From Absidia repens (lineage: Eukaryota; Mucoromycota; Mucoromycetes; Mucorales; Cunninghamellaceae): a stretch of 64,000 nucleotides of DNA. Below the pieces are notes generated by a model. It was not told the DNA's origin. It did no database searches and worked only from the letters and a program-made list of their open reading frames with translations. Numbering within the stretch: the stretch's first letter is position 1; every line of letters starts with the position of its first letter. The stretch spans positions 1,849,451 through 1,913,450 of the forward strand of contig MCGE01000008.1 of assembly GCA_002105175.1 (NCBI GenBank). The letters run 5' to 3'. Shown here piece after piece: positions 1-12,072 of this stretch. Both the position numbers and the translations under genes were made by a program.

Positions 1-1
1 A

Positions 2-202
2 CGCACTGTCACGCCTACTATTACTCCTACCGGACCGTTATTGACATCAACAACCACCGACTCCTCAAACAATGATAAAACTGTTGTGATTCCCGCTTTT
101 TTACCCACCCCCTCCTCTTTCCCCCCTCCGCAACATCATCACCCTTCCCCATCGGTTTACTTACCCTCCACTCCCAATTCCATGAATTCTTCTTATTTGT
201 AG
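2..202 (+). CDS. 3' end of an unknown Ser/Thr/Pro-rich protein (partial)
   Basis: An open frame runs from the window edge (phase starting at base 2) to a TAG at 200-202, giving 66 residues. The composition is rich in Thr, Ser, Pro and Asn, with a short His run, like the disordered tail of a fungal regulatory protein. A poly(A)-like AATAAA lies near 338. No domain is visible, so the function is unknown. It could be a chance open frame in low-complexity DNA, because the start and any upstream exons are outside the window. Confidence 0.4.
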   Translation, partial: RTVTPTITPTGPLLTSTTTDSSNNDKTVVIPAFLPTPSSFPPPQHHHPSPSVYLPSTPNSMNSSYL

Positions 203-546
203 TTTCTTTTATACTGTGATCCCATCTTTCTCCCTTCATTGCTTTTTTTTTTTTTCTTTCTCTCTTTCTTTCCTTCATTTTGAATACATTTAAAATACAA
301 ATCACTGGCTGATTTATATTTTCATTTCTTTTACCAATAAAAAATCACTCCACCTTCCTCCGCCCAAATCACTCCATTGTCTCTCTTACCAAAAAGAAGT
401 ATGTTGCCGGAGTTGTAATCCAGCCAATCAATTGACTTTGTGGACTTTTTGTTTATAATGAAGTTTTTTCCCTGCCTCTCATTCACTCTCTCTCTTTTTC
501 ACTCTTACCCTTTTTTTTTTTAGTATATATCTATCTTCCCCCCAAC
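203..546. other. Intergenic: 3' flank of the partial gene and SUMO promoter
   Basis: AT-rich spacer with oligo(T) runs, an AATAAA near 338 and a CT-rich tract at about 475-530 just upstream of the SUMO start. Such CT tracts precede many starts in this window. No ORF or RNA gene is seen. Confidence 0.6.
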
Positions 547-1037
547 ATGAGTGACGTGCCTGAAAAAGTAGAAAAGAAGGAAGGCATCGCCTCCACGGAA
601 CATATCAATCTTAAAGTTGTAGGCAACGTAAGTTTTTACTTAAACACGGATTTATTACCTGTGCATGGTACATGTACATAAATATGTATATATCTCATTC
701 TTTTTTTTTTTCTTTTTTCTTTTAATAGGACAACAATGAAGTCTTCTTCAAGATTAAACGTACTACGCCTCTTCGCAAATTGATGGATGCTTACTGTGAA
801 CGTCAAGGCAAGAATCCTGGATCAGTGCGCTTTTTATATGATGGCAACCGCTTATTACCAACAAATACACCTGACGAAGTAAGTACTCACTGATCCTTAT
901 CATATATATATTGTACAAATACATTGCGTAGACTAAATATATAATTTTTTTTCTCTCTCTCTCGCTCTTTTTTTTAGTTGGAGATGGAAGATGGGGATAG
1001 CATTGACGTGATGGTGGAACAAATTGGTGGCTATTAG
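547..1037 (+). CDS. SMT3: SUMO (Smt3-type ubiquitin-like modifier) precursor
   Basis: Ubiquitin-like modifier that is conjugated to lysines of nuclear and other proteins after C-terminal processing. Three exons join in frame (547-627, 729-878, 978-1037) with GT-AG introns, giving 96 residues. An acidic/basic tail of about 20 residues is followed by the beta-grasp fold: INLKVV strand, FFKIKRTTPLRKLM, then RFLYDGNRL and EMEDGDSIDVM, which are SUMO landmarks. The protein ends EQIGGY, so the Gly-Gly needed for conjugation is followed by one Tyr that a Ulp-type protease would have to remove. Length and motifs match Smt3/SUMO rather than ubiquitin or NEDD8. The start ATG is the first one after a CT-rich tract. 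Confidence 0.95.
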
Positions 1038-1465
1038 TGGCGAAAATATATTACCTTTTAGTATATAGTGGATTTCACCTTTCCCTCTCACTCTCTCTTC
1101 GTTTTCTTTATCGCCAACTAGCTTATGTCTTCTTCCTCTCTCTCTCTCCCTCTCTCTTCTTTTTGCTTTTTTTCTTCTTCTTTTTTTTTTTTTTACTAAA
1201 TCATTTTTACAATAAAAAAAAAAAAAAAACTCTGCATATCATACCTGTCTTTTGATCATGGTGAAGGTGGGTGTGGATGGGTTGGCGACTGGATAAAATA
1301 AGTTGATGTAATGCGTATCAATCACTATTGGGTGAGGGGTGGGGGTTGTCGGTCCGAATTTTATTATATTAGAGTTTTAGTGGCGGGCGATACACGTCTT
1401 TTGATTTTTCTATTTTTTCTTTATTTTTTATTTTTTTACGCTTCCTTTCAGTTTCAGAAACCAAC
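1038..1465. other. Intergenic: SUMO 3' flank and Nudix gene promoter
   Basis: Contains a long CT-rich tract (1080-1200) and an ACAATAAA poly(A)-like signal near 1209 followed by A-runs. No further gene is seen. Confidence 0.6.
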
Positions 1466-2415
1466 ATGCTACCTATCGAATCCAAAAAGCCTCTTACTTT
1501 GGTGTTCGCACTTGATCAAAAGAACAAAAAGGTAAAAAACTGATATCAAAGTCTTTTGGAGTTGGCGTCCAAGTGAAATGCGGGGCAACTCAATTTTTTT
1601 TTCTTCTTGATCTCTTTTTGCGGATAGATTCTACTTGGGATGAAAAAGCGTGGCTTTGGCATGAACAAGTTCAACGGTACAACCAACATTTGTGATATTC
1701 TTCAATACTGACACTCATGAACGCGTATTTTTCTTCTTCTTATTATTATTATGACATATATATCTATAGGCTTTGGAGGCAAATTGGAACCAGGGGAAAC
1801 GGTTTTACAAGCTGCACATCGTGAATTGACAGTATGCCATTTTCTTTTCTTTTTTCAAATCGCGACATGGGCCACTCACTTATTTTACTGTGTTCACCTT
1901 TTAGGAAGAAGCAATGATTGAAGCTCAAGATATGGATAAGATAGGCATCAATTTCTTTACCTTTGAAGATGATCCTGTGGGTCTTGAAGTTCATGTTTAC
2001 CTGGTCACAAAATTCAATGGGACTCCTACAGAGTAAGTAATATACTTTGTAGCTTTTTATTTTTTATTTTTTATCAAGAGATCGTATGTTCTTGGTTTTT
2101 GATGTGATCGTATCATTGTATAGAACTGAAGAAATGCGCCCTGAATGGTTTGATTACAACAACATCCCTTTTGAACAAATGTGGACAGATGATGCCCAAT
2201 GGCTTCCTTATGCTCTTGATGAAAAACATTTTGTAGGTGAATTCCATTTTGCAAAGGTAAGCAGCAAAGCACCTAATGATAACGATGGATGATGTTGTAC
2301 CACGCTGACTCTATATTATTTTTATTATTAGGATCAAAAAACGATATTGGCTCAAAAACTTGATATTGTGTCAAGCGCTCCTGTAGAATTTGATCTTAAT
2401 CAACGCACTTTGTAG
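1466..2415 (+). CDS. NUDT1: MTH1-type Nudix hydrolase (8-oxo-dGTP diphosphatase)
   Basis: Cleans the nucleotide pool by hydrolysing oxidised purine dNTPs such as 8-oxo-dGTP to monophosphates. Six exons join in frame (1466-1531, 1628-1676, 1770-1831, 1905-2032, 2124-2256, 2332-2415), giving 173 residues. The Nudix box is split by an intron and reads GFGGKLEPGET, then AAHRELTEEAMIEA, fitting GX5EX7REUXEEXGU with Ala in place of the second-last Gly. The segments LLGMKKRGFGMNKFNGFGGK, EEMRPEWF and DDAQW resemble mammalian MTH1 closely and carry its substrate-pocket residues. The length is slightly above the 156 residues of human MTH1. It is likely cytosolic or mitochondrial; no clear targeting peptide is seen. 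Confidence 0.93.
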
Positions 2416-2793
2416 AATTAAAAAAATATATTCCTTTTTACCTTATACAGCCTTTTGATCGAATGGTATGGAATGTGTGCGTTTATGTGTGGTTTTTTTT
2501 GGGGAGAGGGTGGGGCTATTGTTAGTGTCGTTAGTACTAGTAGAGTTGTGGCAGGATTGGGTGGAATTTTTTATACCATATGTTTTTGACTCGAGCGGAT
2601 TTAAAACGCCGCAGTTTGCTTTTTTATTACTTTTTATTTTTTTTCCTTTTTTCCTTTTTTTCTCATTTACACAGTTTGTGTTTGTCCATGATCCACTTCA
2701 TTTGATATATATGCACATTACATAGTCACCAGACACATCTCTTTTTATTTGCATGATCCATAGACAATCACTGGTTGATTTACACTTCACACA
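2416..2793. other. Intergenic between Nudix gene and Ssk1-like gene
   Basis: G/T-rich and T-rich spacer. The open frames here have no codon pattern resembling a protein domain, and no repeat copy is seen. Confidence 0.5.
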
Positions 2794-5700
2794 ATGTCTG
2801 ACTCCTCGCACACAATTCACCGTGATGATGCCCTACTATATACACCAAGATCTTCTCTTGATCAGTCACGAAGTCGCTCCTCATCCTTATACTCTACAAC
2901 TACCACTGCGAAAACAAACATAGAAACTTTGCAATCAACCACCGCTTTCGACCTATCCGGTATCAATCTCGACGACCCTATTACTCCACTGGTCTTGGCA
3001 TTGTCCTTTTCCCATTCGGAGACCAACAAGCACTTGTCAAGGGAACGACACTTTTTGATGATACTGGCCTGTTGTCTTTGTTGCTGTGTTTGTGTCCATG
3101 TGTCTTGGCTGGTGTTGGCTTTTACTTGGTTGATCATGATGGTGACTTCTGTCTTCTTCCTATCGGTGGACCGGGCGCGTCTTTTTTGTCAAATTGGTCA
3201 ATGCGGTGTGATCCTATCGTCTGCTATTCTTGTGCTTTATACCTATTTCCCGGCATCGACATTCGAACTGCCTTCCTTATTGAACAACATAGCCACTGGC
3301 GTTGCAAGCTTGTGGTCAAAGCAATGGCTCGCTTCGGTTATTACTGGTGATGATCATGGGTTTACTGCTGCTGCTGCTGCTGCTTCTGGTGTTAGTGGTA
3401 CAAAGGACCCTACTTGGTCATGGTTTCATGGGGTCGTATGGATGGGCTGTATGGGATTGTTTCACGTGGTCCAACGCTTGTGTGACATTCAAGATGATGA
3501 AAAGCAGGTGGCCGAACAACAACAATGCGAAGCGCAACGTCAAGTCGACCAGTATTTGGAGGAGGTGGCTGGTATTCGTGAACGCTTTGTCGACACTCTC
3601 GCCCGCGAAATTCAAGAAGCGACAATGATGGTCATGTCAACTTTGGAACAATTCTCACCTATCACCATTCTCAATAATACACATGAACTGCTTAGTCCTT
3701 GCAGTATGCCTATTCCTATCACGAACATCTCAGCTATTCATACAACAATCAATGAAATCGGTCATATTGGCTCTCACCTTCATTTGGTATCAAAACTATT
3801 GCGGCGGGAACATGCTTGTGTCAGCTCGATGTGCCGTGATTTCGATATTGGGGAAATGATTCAAACTGTCGGCGATGCTCTGGCTGCTATTGCTTCGAAA
3901 ATTGGCGTTTCAGTTATTCTTTACCATATGGACAATGGACTCCACTGTATCAATGTATTGGGTGATGAGGATGCAATCAAACATGGTATCATTTGCGTAA
4001 GTATCTTTACTATCATTGCTCAGTTCATCAAATACTCATACTAATACCCGTTTATCATTTTTAGCTTTTACGGAATATCATGGAGGGTTGTACGCCTGGC
4101 GCATGCATTGAAGTTGGATTGAATGCGGAGTCACATGGATCGGATAGAGTACAAATTACCTTCGACATCACTCAGACAAGATCTCATGCTATTCCTCATG
4201 GTGTACCAAATACGGAATTATCACTCTCTGTTTATACAACTGAACTGATAAGATACTCTGGCGGAATATTATCAGTGGATAAGATCAATGAAACAAGCAC
4301 TCGCTATTTGGTTCTTTACGACTTGCAATCTGGATCCGACAATGTACGACGCCGACTTATCATGGAACGCTCCATTCATGATCTTCGAAATAATATCCAA
4401 TATGCTAGCGAACCAACATTGATGGAACTGATCGAATTTGTTGGAAAACTCAAAGGGATGCGGATGATTCTTTATGCTGCCGAAAAAAGTGTCTTTGCCA
4501 AACATTTGACAAGTTGCCTGGCGAGTTGGAATGTCGACATCAGTCATATGCCCACCAATGCTGCTGCCTCTATCAATACACCAACTTCCTTCTTCAATTT
4601 GTCTATGAATAGCCCTATGGTACTTGGAAATGCTTCATCTCCGGCATCCAACTCGTCTTCGGTTATGTCTGGATCCACCCCAACTACACATAAAGCACCA
4701 ACACCAGTCACTGAAGAAGATCATATTCATTCTATCCCGCCAGCATTTTTGTTGATTGACGATGATATACCTACTTTGGAACGCCAATTACAAGATTTTA
4801 AAAACCAACAGCTGCAACAACAACAACAACAGCAACAGCAACAGCAACAACAATTCACCCCGACTACGCCTTCTTATTTTGCACCAATGTTATCTGCGCA
4901 ACAAGAGCCGACTAGCAAACGTCACCGTCGTCAACAACAACAAAAAACCATTGCTATTATCTACTTCTCATATCTGAAAGATTACCGAAAAGTACGTGAA
5001 GTGATTTTACAAAACTCTTCAACAAGTGTCTACCCACCAAGTGTCTTCATTGTCCCAAAACCTTCAGGTCCTCGACGTTTTTTGACCGCTCTCCATTCTG
5101 CTTGGCTGGATGCTATTGTGGATCCTCAGTTTGCTCCTATGGCTACGTCTCCTTCAAATCACCCTACTCGAATGTCAACACCGACCGGTATTTATCCACC
5201 AACGACGCCGAATGCAGACATCAAACGTGTCTCACCAGCACCACGATCAGACGAAGGGAATTATTTTGCTCCTCGGCATTCTTCTAATAGTGTCAGTAGT
5301 ACTGGCAGTGGCGGCGGTGGCACCAGTGGAAGCGGCGCAAAATCAAATCAATCTCCTTCGTCAGTTGGTAGTCGATCACCCTCCTCCCACCGACGATTAA
5401 GGTCTCATTCAAACGCATCTCCTAACAACAACAACAACAGGCGCATGGTTGATTTGTCCTTCTCGACGACTGAATCGGATCGCCCTACACTTGGTACTAC
5501 TCCAGCAGACTCTGTGGGCAATGATATATTAGAATCTCAAGATGCTAGTGCCCTTCGGATTTCCGTCACACCTTCCCTCTCAGCAAACAATAGTTCCAAT
5601 ACGACCCCACAACAGCAACATCAACAATCTCTGGCAGATCAATCACTACTGAATAACGACATTGACTCAAATAAGGCACCAACCTTATTATCTGAACCAC

Positions 5701-6983
5701 CTATTGGAACAACACCCGATGATGCGCAACAATCACAGCAATCTCTGCAGGAAAATCAAGAAAAGAATAGCGGCGTTTCTTCTCCACCTTTACCGATGGC
5801 CGGTCCATCAACGATAGAAACGCCTTCTTCTTCCATGGTTACACCTGACCCTGCATTGACGGCTGCAACACCTACGACAACTTCAACACCAGCAGCAGAG
5901 GCAGCAACACCCCCACCACCGAAACGCAATTTGAAATTCAAAATCAGCAACCGAAAGAAGAAAGACAAGAAACATTCTTCGTGGTGGAGTCCTCCTATTA
6001 AAGTACTTATTGTGGAAGGTAAGACAGAAGAAGAAGAAGAAGAAGAAAAAAAAAGGGGGGGAAGGGGGAGGGAAGAGTAATATATATCTGACTTGAAAAC
6101 TTTATACCTAGACAACATGATTAATCAAGCTATCTTATCCACCTGGATGAAAAAACATGATATCAAATTTGAAGTCTCAAGTGATGGGAAACAAGCTCTT
6201 GAAAAATGGAAAAAAGGTGGTTTCCATCTTATTTTGGTAATGATAGTAGAAAAGAAAAAAGGGAAGAATTAGTTTCTGATTTTTGTTTTTGCTTGAATAT
6301 AACTAGATGGATATTCAATTGCCAGTGATGAGTGGTATTGATGCTACCAAGATGATCCGTGCCATTGAAAAAGAAGAAAACATTGGTGTCCTTCCTAGCA
6401 AGTGGGATGAATCGGAGCGTGGGGAGGAACACAGCAATGACACAGTACTACAAACATCTCCATCGTCGTCATCGTTATTGTCATCATCGACACTAGAGGA
6501 AAAATCAAGCTCGGCAACATCGTCATCATCATCATCACAACGAACACCAAGTAAAGCGTCGTCCACAGCAACCATGACATCCACAACATTCCAGTCCCCG
6601 GTGATCATTGTCGCATTGACCGCATCATCCCACGAATCGGACAGACAAGCGGCCTTGGCAGCTGGATGCAACGACTTTTTAACCAAGCCAGTCAGTTTGG
6701 AATGGCTGGAAAAGAAAATCATGGAATGGGGTTGTATGCAAGCTCTCATTGATGTAGAAGGATGGCGACAATGGAAACGTTCGACCACGACAAGTACGCT
6801 CACAACAACTGCGTCTTTGGCGGCCAACAATAATAGTACGATGATGACAAACCCATCCTCGTCATTGGACAAGACACTGGCGCTTTTGAAATCATCTCGG
6901 AAAGGAGGATCCTCAGCATTAGCAACAGCATCACCGAAACAAAAACGACTCGTTAACAAACCATCATTATCAGCACCATCGAC

Positions 6984-7016
<33 letters not shown>

Positions 7017-7158
7017 GTCACCGCTACCACCTTCAGAACAGGATCCTTTGCCCAATGATAACAAACCCCAGGGCATTCTTTTACAAGGCTCTTCGACTTT
7101 GTTTAGCAAGCGAACAACGGCGAAATCAAGAATGGCATCAAGGGAATCGACGTCATAA
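2794..7158 (+). CDS. SSK1: Ssk1/Mcs4-like response regulator with N-terminal membrane segments
   Basis: Terminal response regulator of the fungal multistep phosphorelay, which signals to the HOG/Sty1-type stress MAP kinase cascade. Four exons join in frame (2794-3996, 4065-6018, 6112-6236, 6307-7158), giving 1377 residues. Residues about 87-153 hold three hydrophobic segments, and a fourth lies near 205-225. The middle (about 370-560) resembles a degenerate histidine-kinase-like ATPase region, and FLLIDDD looks like a decayed receiver. A long Ser/Thr/Gln-rich linker with polyglutamine follows. The C-terminal receiver has LIVEDN, MDIQLPVMSG with the phospho-acceptor Asp near 1096, LTAS and FLTKPV, then the Ssk1-typical EWGCMQALID and GWRQWK. 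A low-complexity insert of about 70 residues interrupts the receiver. Assignment to Ssk1 is firm; the membrane anchoring is inferred from hydrophobicity. Confidence 0.88.
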
Positions 7159-7661
7159 GGTCTTGTCTTGATCTACTTTATCATGGTCTGTCTGATCGAT
7201 TCTTCATGCCTTAGCTTAATTACCCTCTTTCCTCTACCACATATTGTATAGTTTTATTTGTTTATTTCATTCGCTTTTAGTTTTATCTTCCTCTCTCTAT
7301 TCATTCCCATTCCCCTCTTCTTCTTTTTTTTTTTCTTTTTTTGGTCAAATAAAAATAAAATAAAAAAATTACGTTTTAGTGAAACACATTTTTATGCATA
7401 GGATAACTGACACAAGTGATGCCGTGATGGGGTTCGTGTGTGTGTTTGGAAAAGGGCAACAAACGGGTTCTTATATAAATTGACACTTGGCACCATCGGA
7501 TGGGTGGATTGGAAAAGGTAGGATGGTATTAGTGCCACCGCAGGGATAAAAAAAAAAAAAAAAAAAAAAAAAAAGGTCGTCTTGGATATTTGAAGTTGGT
7601 CCGTTTTGGCTGAAGGGTCAAACGCAAGTTTTTCTTACACAGCGCGTGCACAGAGAAAAAT
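7159..7661. other. Intergenic: 3' flank of Ssk1-like gene
   Basis: CT-rich and AATAAAATAAA-type sequence near 7350 marks the likely 3' end. A long A-run lies at about 7551-7574. No gene is seen. Confidence 0.55.
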
Positions 7662-8721
7662 AGTTTAAATATCCGCCCACATGAATATTTATTTCTTTTT
7701 TTTTTTTTTTTTTTTTTTTCTCACTCTCTTTTTATTTCTTCATTTTTTTTCTTCGCTATTCAACTTTTTTGAGGCTCTATGATCTTAGAATAGTGTCAGG
7801 ATTAGTTTAGAAGGGGATTCAGCTCAGGAATGACAACCTGTATGGGGAACCCTTTCATTTTGGATTTAGGATTTTGGAAGCACCATCAGTTGGCTTTTTG
7901 AAGCCTCCATTAGCTTAGTTTAGTGCTAGTTTGTCCGTAGTTTGTGTCTATATCTGAATAAACGATGTCTATTTTTACATCCTTCAATGAAATACGTCCC
8001 ACTAGTCTCTATCCTGCTTCGCACAACAGATTCCTTTTTTATTTTTTCTTAATACCATCAATCCCGTCTGATTAGTGTTAGCCATGTTGTGTTTTCAATA
8101 AAAAGATTCACTATAACCTTTTTTCATTCCATCCACAGTATGTAAACTCCCGTTTTTACAATCTCCCCTTTAGATTAGTGTTGACCATTCCTTAAATCTC
8201 GCATTAGTCTCCCTCATACTTCTTCCATTAGATCTTTCCCTGTACAAAGAAACCCCTTTTCGTCTTTCGTTTTAGTATCTACCAATATGCTTCAATAAAA
8301 TATGCTCTTTTTTTTATTTTTTATTCGTCATCTTCGTACTCTATTCATTATATAGTAAACAAGGTTGTTATTGTAGCTGTTTTGTAAATGGCCAATCAAA
8401 CGCTTGTTCTCTAATTTATCCACCACTATGATTACTTCCCTCTCCATCCCCCTCCCCCTAAAGACCCAAGGACTGACGATCGATCTTAGATTGATTATTA
8501 TCAAAGACACCCATATTTCCGCTTGACCGATTTTATAAAGTGAATATAGGTTGTGCTATGAGTGTATCCGCCACGATAGAGCATTTTGCATTATCCCAAA
8601 TCTTATCTGTGACTAGTGCGTCATTTCCCTCTCACCCCCACCTTGTGTCCGTGCGACTTGTTACATAATGCTTTTTCATAAATGATTATAGCATATTCTC
8701 ATTCTATGAATTCGATTACAT

Positions 8722-8754
<33 letters not shown>
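7662..8754 (+). repeat. Dispersed ~1-kb repeat, copy A
   Basis: Starts with CCGCCCACATGAATATTTATT, then a pyrimidine tract and the conserved core (about 7740-7920) containing TTAGAAGGGG, GGGGAACCCTTTCATTTTGG and TTAGCTTAGTTTAGT. The 3' half contains degenerate units with TTCAATAAAA-type signals (8094, 8290) and GATTAGTGTTGACCATT. A T-run of 29 at about 8726-8754 may mark its end. No coding potential. The gene-family relation was found by comparing copies within the window. Confidence 0.8.
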
Positions 8755-8757
<3 letters not shown>

Positions 8758-9188
8758 TCACCTCATTCGTCTTCTATCATTTTACCATCACACAATACAC
8801 GTATTCAAATCAAAAGTCAATCATTCGTTTTACTGCATATAATAACAAATCCATCATATTGTCAAAACAAACAAAGTGGTAAAATTTTTATTATAAAAAT
8901 AATGAGATGTTGAACTAGATTAAAGGTAGAATGTGTATTAAAAATGAGAGATGATGGGGAAGGGAGCAGGAGGGGAATAATAATAATAATAATAATAATA
9001 ATATAAACTAAGTCGAATACTAATAATAATAAAAATCAAATAAATAACACTATCACTGATTCTGGGAGGTGCGACGTTCATTGCGATGGTGTTTCTGCCA
9101 TGGACGGACTATCGATAAAAATAAAAATAAAAGTCGAGTGTAAGTTGCCTAAGAGAGATTATCATGATCATGACGATGATTTTCTTTC
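8755..9188. other. Intergenic: 3' flank of the PP-Z gene
   Basis: AT-rich DNA with an (AAT)n/(TAA)n microsatellite near 8978-9005. It lies downstream of the minus-strand phosphatase. No ORF of note. Confidence 0.5.
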
Positions 9189-10010
9189 TTACTTCGATCC
9201 ATTATTCACCATTGCCACAGGATGAGCTTCCTTTGGAGCACTCATGGACCCTAACTTTGTTGCCGGTGGAGGGTGATCTGTCGGCGTCAATAGTTCAAAG
9301 CTACAGAGCAATTCCTCGTTGACGGTCATGATCGAGGCGAAATTGTCGAATTCACCACAATAGTTTGGTGCAGAGAAAACGGTCACCAGCGTGCGTTCAT
9401 TGAAGAATTCATAGCCATCCTCGACTACCATATGAGCACGGCACACCAAATCCAGATCATGTTTGGCCAAAAATTCGTTCACAATCTTCTTGCCAAAACA
9501 GTAAGACACACCTCGTTCATTGTCTTCCCATTCAATCGCAGTATCTGATGGGTCGGACCATAACAAATCGTTCAGCGTTCCATATTCCGGAACATCAGTG
9601 GGCCGCATGATGCCACGAATGTCCTCCATTGAATCGAGTGAAGGGCTACATAGATATACATTCAAAAAAGAGAAAGCGATGAATAAAAATGATCGGACAG
9701 TTTCAAAAATAGCAGTTATGGTGTGTTTACCTTAAACCACCGTGAACACAAAATATCTTGCTTGCTACCAATGCTGCTATTGGCAATGTGTTGAAAACAT
9801 CCACAAATGTTTTCCATATCTTCACATTTGTTCGTCGTTTGCATTCATCGTAAAAGCCGTATACTATAGGAAATAAGAAAGGTCTCAGTTTGACCCATTC
9901 TCCAATGTGAAATGTATTTCAATTTGTTGTCTTACCTCGAGTGACAGATCCTATTAAATAAAAATCCAAAAAAAAAAGAATGAATATCATATTCACGATC
10001 AACACACACA

Positions 10011-10055
<45 letters not shown>

Positions 10056-11170
10056 ATATATATATATACCATCACGTCAATATAGTTTTCCACTTACCGC
10101 TTTCATGATTACCCCGAAGTAAAAAGAATGTTTCCGGAAATTTGATCTTGTAACAGAAGAGTAAGAGGATAGATTCCAGGCTTTGTTTGCCGCGATCCAC
10201 ATAGTCACCCAGGAACAAATAGTTTGCATCAGGTGGAAACCCGCCCTAAAATGTAAGATATCTAAGTATAAATAAAGCAATCATGGCGTTTTTTTTTTCT
10301 TTGTTGTTGTTGGTCCCTAGTGTATCCGATAAAAAAAAAAAGGTCTTTACCATTTCGAATAAACGAATCAGATCATGATATTGACCATGAATATCACCCA
10401 AGATTTTCACAGGCGGATTCAATTCCAGTAAGCTCTATATAGTATAATAAAATGAGTCAAGCAAATTCCGTCCGGTCCGTCCCCTCCCTCTCCCCCCCCC
10501 CAAACCCTTCATACCTTACACTCTCCCCTCTCTTCTCCCCCCAAAAAAAACCTCCCTAATTCTTTTCGTTGTGACACATAGATCATCCTTAGTTTGTTTT
10601 TTTTTGGAGACTTACGGGTTGGCTGAGGAAGATTTCTTGAACAGCACGACAAATAGCAACAATTTCAGAGTTCTTGAAACAAATGGATTTGTGTATTTTG
10701 GAGCTTCTGCCCACTTCCAATAACCGGTCGATACATTCATCAATATCCAAGTTCCGTCCTACGGATCGCATGGAGGTGGCCGTGAGTTGATTCTGTGAGG
10801 TGAACGTGAGCTGATTTGAATCGTCCAAAGATGGTTGTTGAGGCCACATATCACCACTATCACGCTTTGTTTTTGTTGATGTTGCTGAAGCTGCTGCTGT
10901 TGCTGTAGAAGGTGTGGGTGGCGATTGACTAGCCGCAGAATCTTTATTATTAGGGAATGCTTGTTGTGCAGACGGTATTTGGTGAGGGCTGTTGTTGCTA
11001 TCGTCGTTTCTGGTATTGCTTTTCCCGTTGAGTGACATTCGCTGAATACTCGAGTTCACCAATATAGAGTTCATGGACGTTGCTGTGGTATTAGAGTAAT
11101 CATTGTCATTGGTGTCTGTCCTGATTACGCTTGGCCTATCTTTTCTTTTTTTCGATGATGTGTTGCCCAT
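9189..11170 (-). CDS. PPZ1: PP-Z type serine/threonine protein phosphatase
   Basis: PP1-like catalytic phosphatase of the fungal PPZ group, which regulates K+/Na+ homeostasis and cell integrity. Six minus-strand exons (11170-10616, 10434-10351, 10245-10098, 9950-9936, 9863-9731, 9645-9189) join in frame, giving 463 residues. The protein begins MGNTSSKK, a good N-myristoylation signal, followed by about 135 disordered Ser/Thr/Asn-rich residues. The catalytic domain carries GDIHGQ, GDYVDRG and RGNHE plus [28 protein letters not shown] replaces the NHECASINR of PP1 and is typical of PPZ. Exon 4 is only 15 nt and encodes the middle of that motif. The tail after the PP1 core is short. A (CA)n tract lies in intron 4 near 10004-10053. 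Confidence in the family is high. Confidence 0.94.
10001..10070. repeat. (CA)n and (TA)n microsatellite inside PP-Z intron
   Basis: A run of CA dinucleotides (about 10004-10053) followed by TATATA lies between exon 3 and the 15-nt exon 4 of the phosphatase gene. Simple sequence, no coding role. Confidence 0.85.
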
Positions 11171-11675
11171 TGAGTTTCAAAGTGAGTGTTTGTATGGAGA
11201 TATATGTGCAATGAGTCAAATATTTTCTCCTCTATATATCTAATTTTTTGGTTTTTTTAAAAAAAAAGGTATGGAGAGAAAGAAAAAGTATGAGAAAAAA
11301 AGAGCGACTTTATAAATTTTTCATTCCCGTCAAAAAAAAAAGTATAGTGTCTCATCACGTGTGTAGTGCGAGTGGTAAACCAGCAACAAGTAAAGCATGT
11401 TTAAATCATGTGCACTACATCAACTGGCATTATCAAACGCGGATTGAGAGTGATTTTATTGTAGCTTCTAGATTATTCAAAATTTGTGTATACCAGCAGT
11501 TTTATACCATCAGCATGAATGAGAAAGTATATATTAAACATTGAAATCACGCTGCCCGAACTGATTTCAAATTCCCTTAAAAACGCCATCGCCTTATATC
11601 AACTTCTGACCAAAGCTCTGACGGATGATCAGTAGTTGATATATTTTCAGCACTATAAACTACAAGCTTTTTTTA

Positions 11676-11711
<36 letters not shown>

Positions 11712-12072
11712 GTTTTGAATCAGATGCTCCTTATAGATGATACTATAGTACACGCATGGTCTCATATTGTTTGGAAGCTTCTTCCTTACTTCCAATATAA
11801 TGCTATATCATTTTTTTCAATGATATCATACACGTAGCCATAACACACACTCACTCACACGCACGCAGAAAAAAAAGAATGACAAAAGCACATCATAGAG
11901 GTAGATAGTATGATATACAATGCACTATACGTACCCAAAAAGGTAACAACCGTTGTTCACTTGTCAACCAGCATCAACACGTAATTTACTTTTATTGATA
12001 TAACATATACGTTTATATATTTATTGCTACAGCTAAGACTAGTAAATATACGATCGGGAGATAATATAAACA
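11171..12072. other. Intergenic: PP-Z promoter and FRAY kinase 3' flank
   Basis: AT-rich. Holds a T-run at 11677-11710 and short A-runs near 11262 and 11330. Small ORFs here look random. No repeat-family copy is seen. Confidence 0.5.

Noticed and set aside
4756..5400. Other plus-strand frames inside the Ssk1-like linker
   Set aside because: Low-complexity CAA/CAG-rich DNA gives open frames in all phases; only one phase is continuous with the conserved domains.
6315..7109. Long minus-strand open frame opposite the Ssk1 receiver exon
   Set aside because: It is the complement of Ser/Thr repeats and yields poly-Asp/Gly/Val. The plus strand encodes the conserved receiver domain, so this is a shadow frame.
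10001..10070. CA repeat as a CRISPR-like or regulatory array
   Set aside because: It is a simple dinucleotide microsatellite inside an intron. No spacer-repeat structure exists anywhere in the window.
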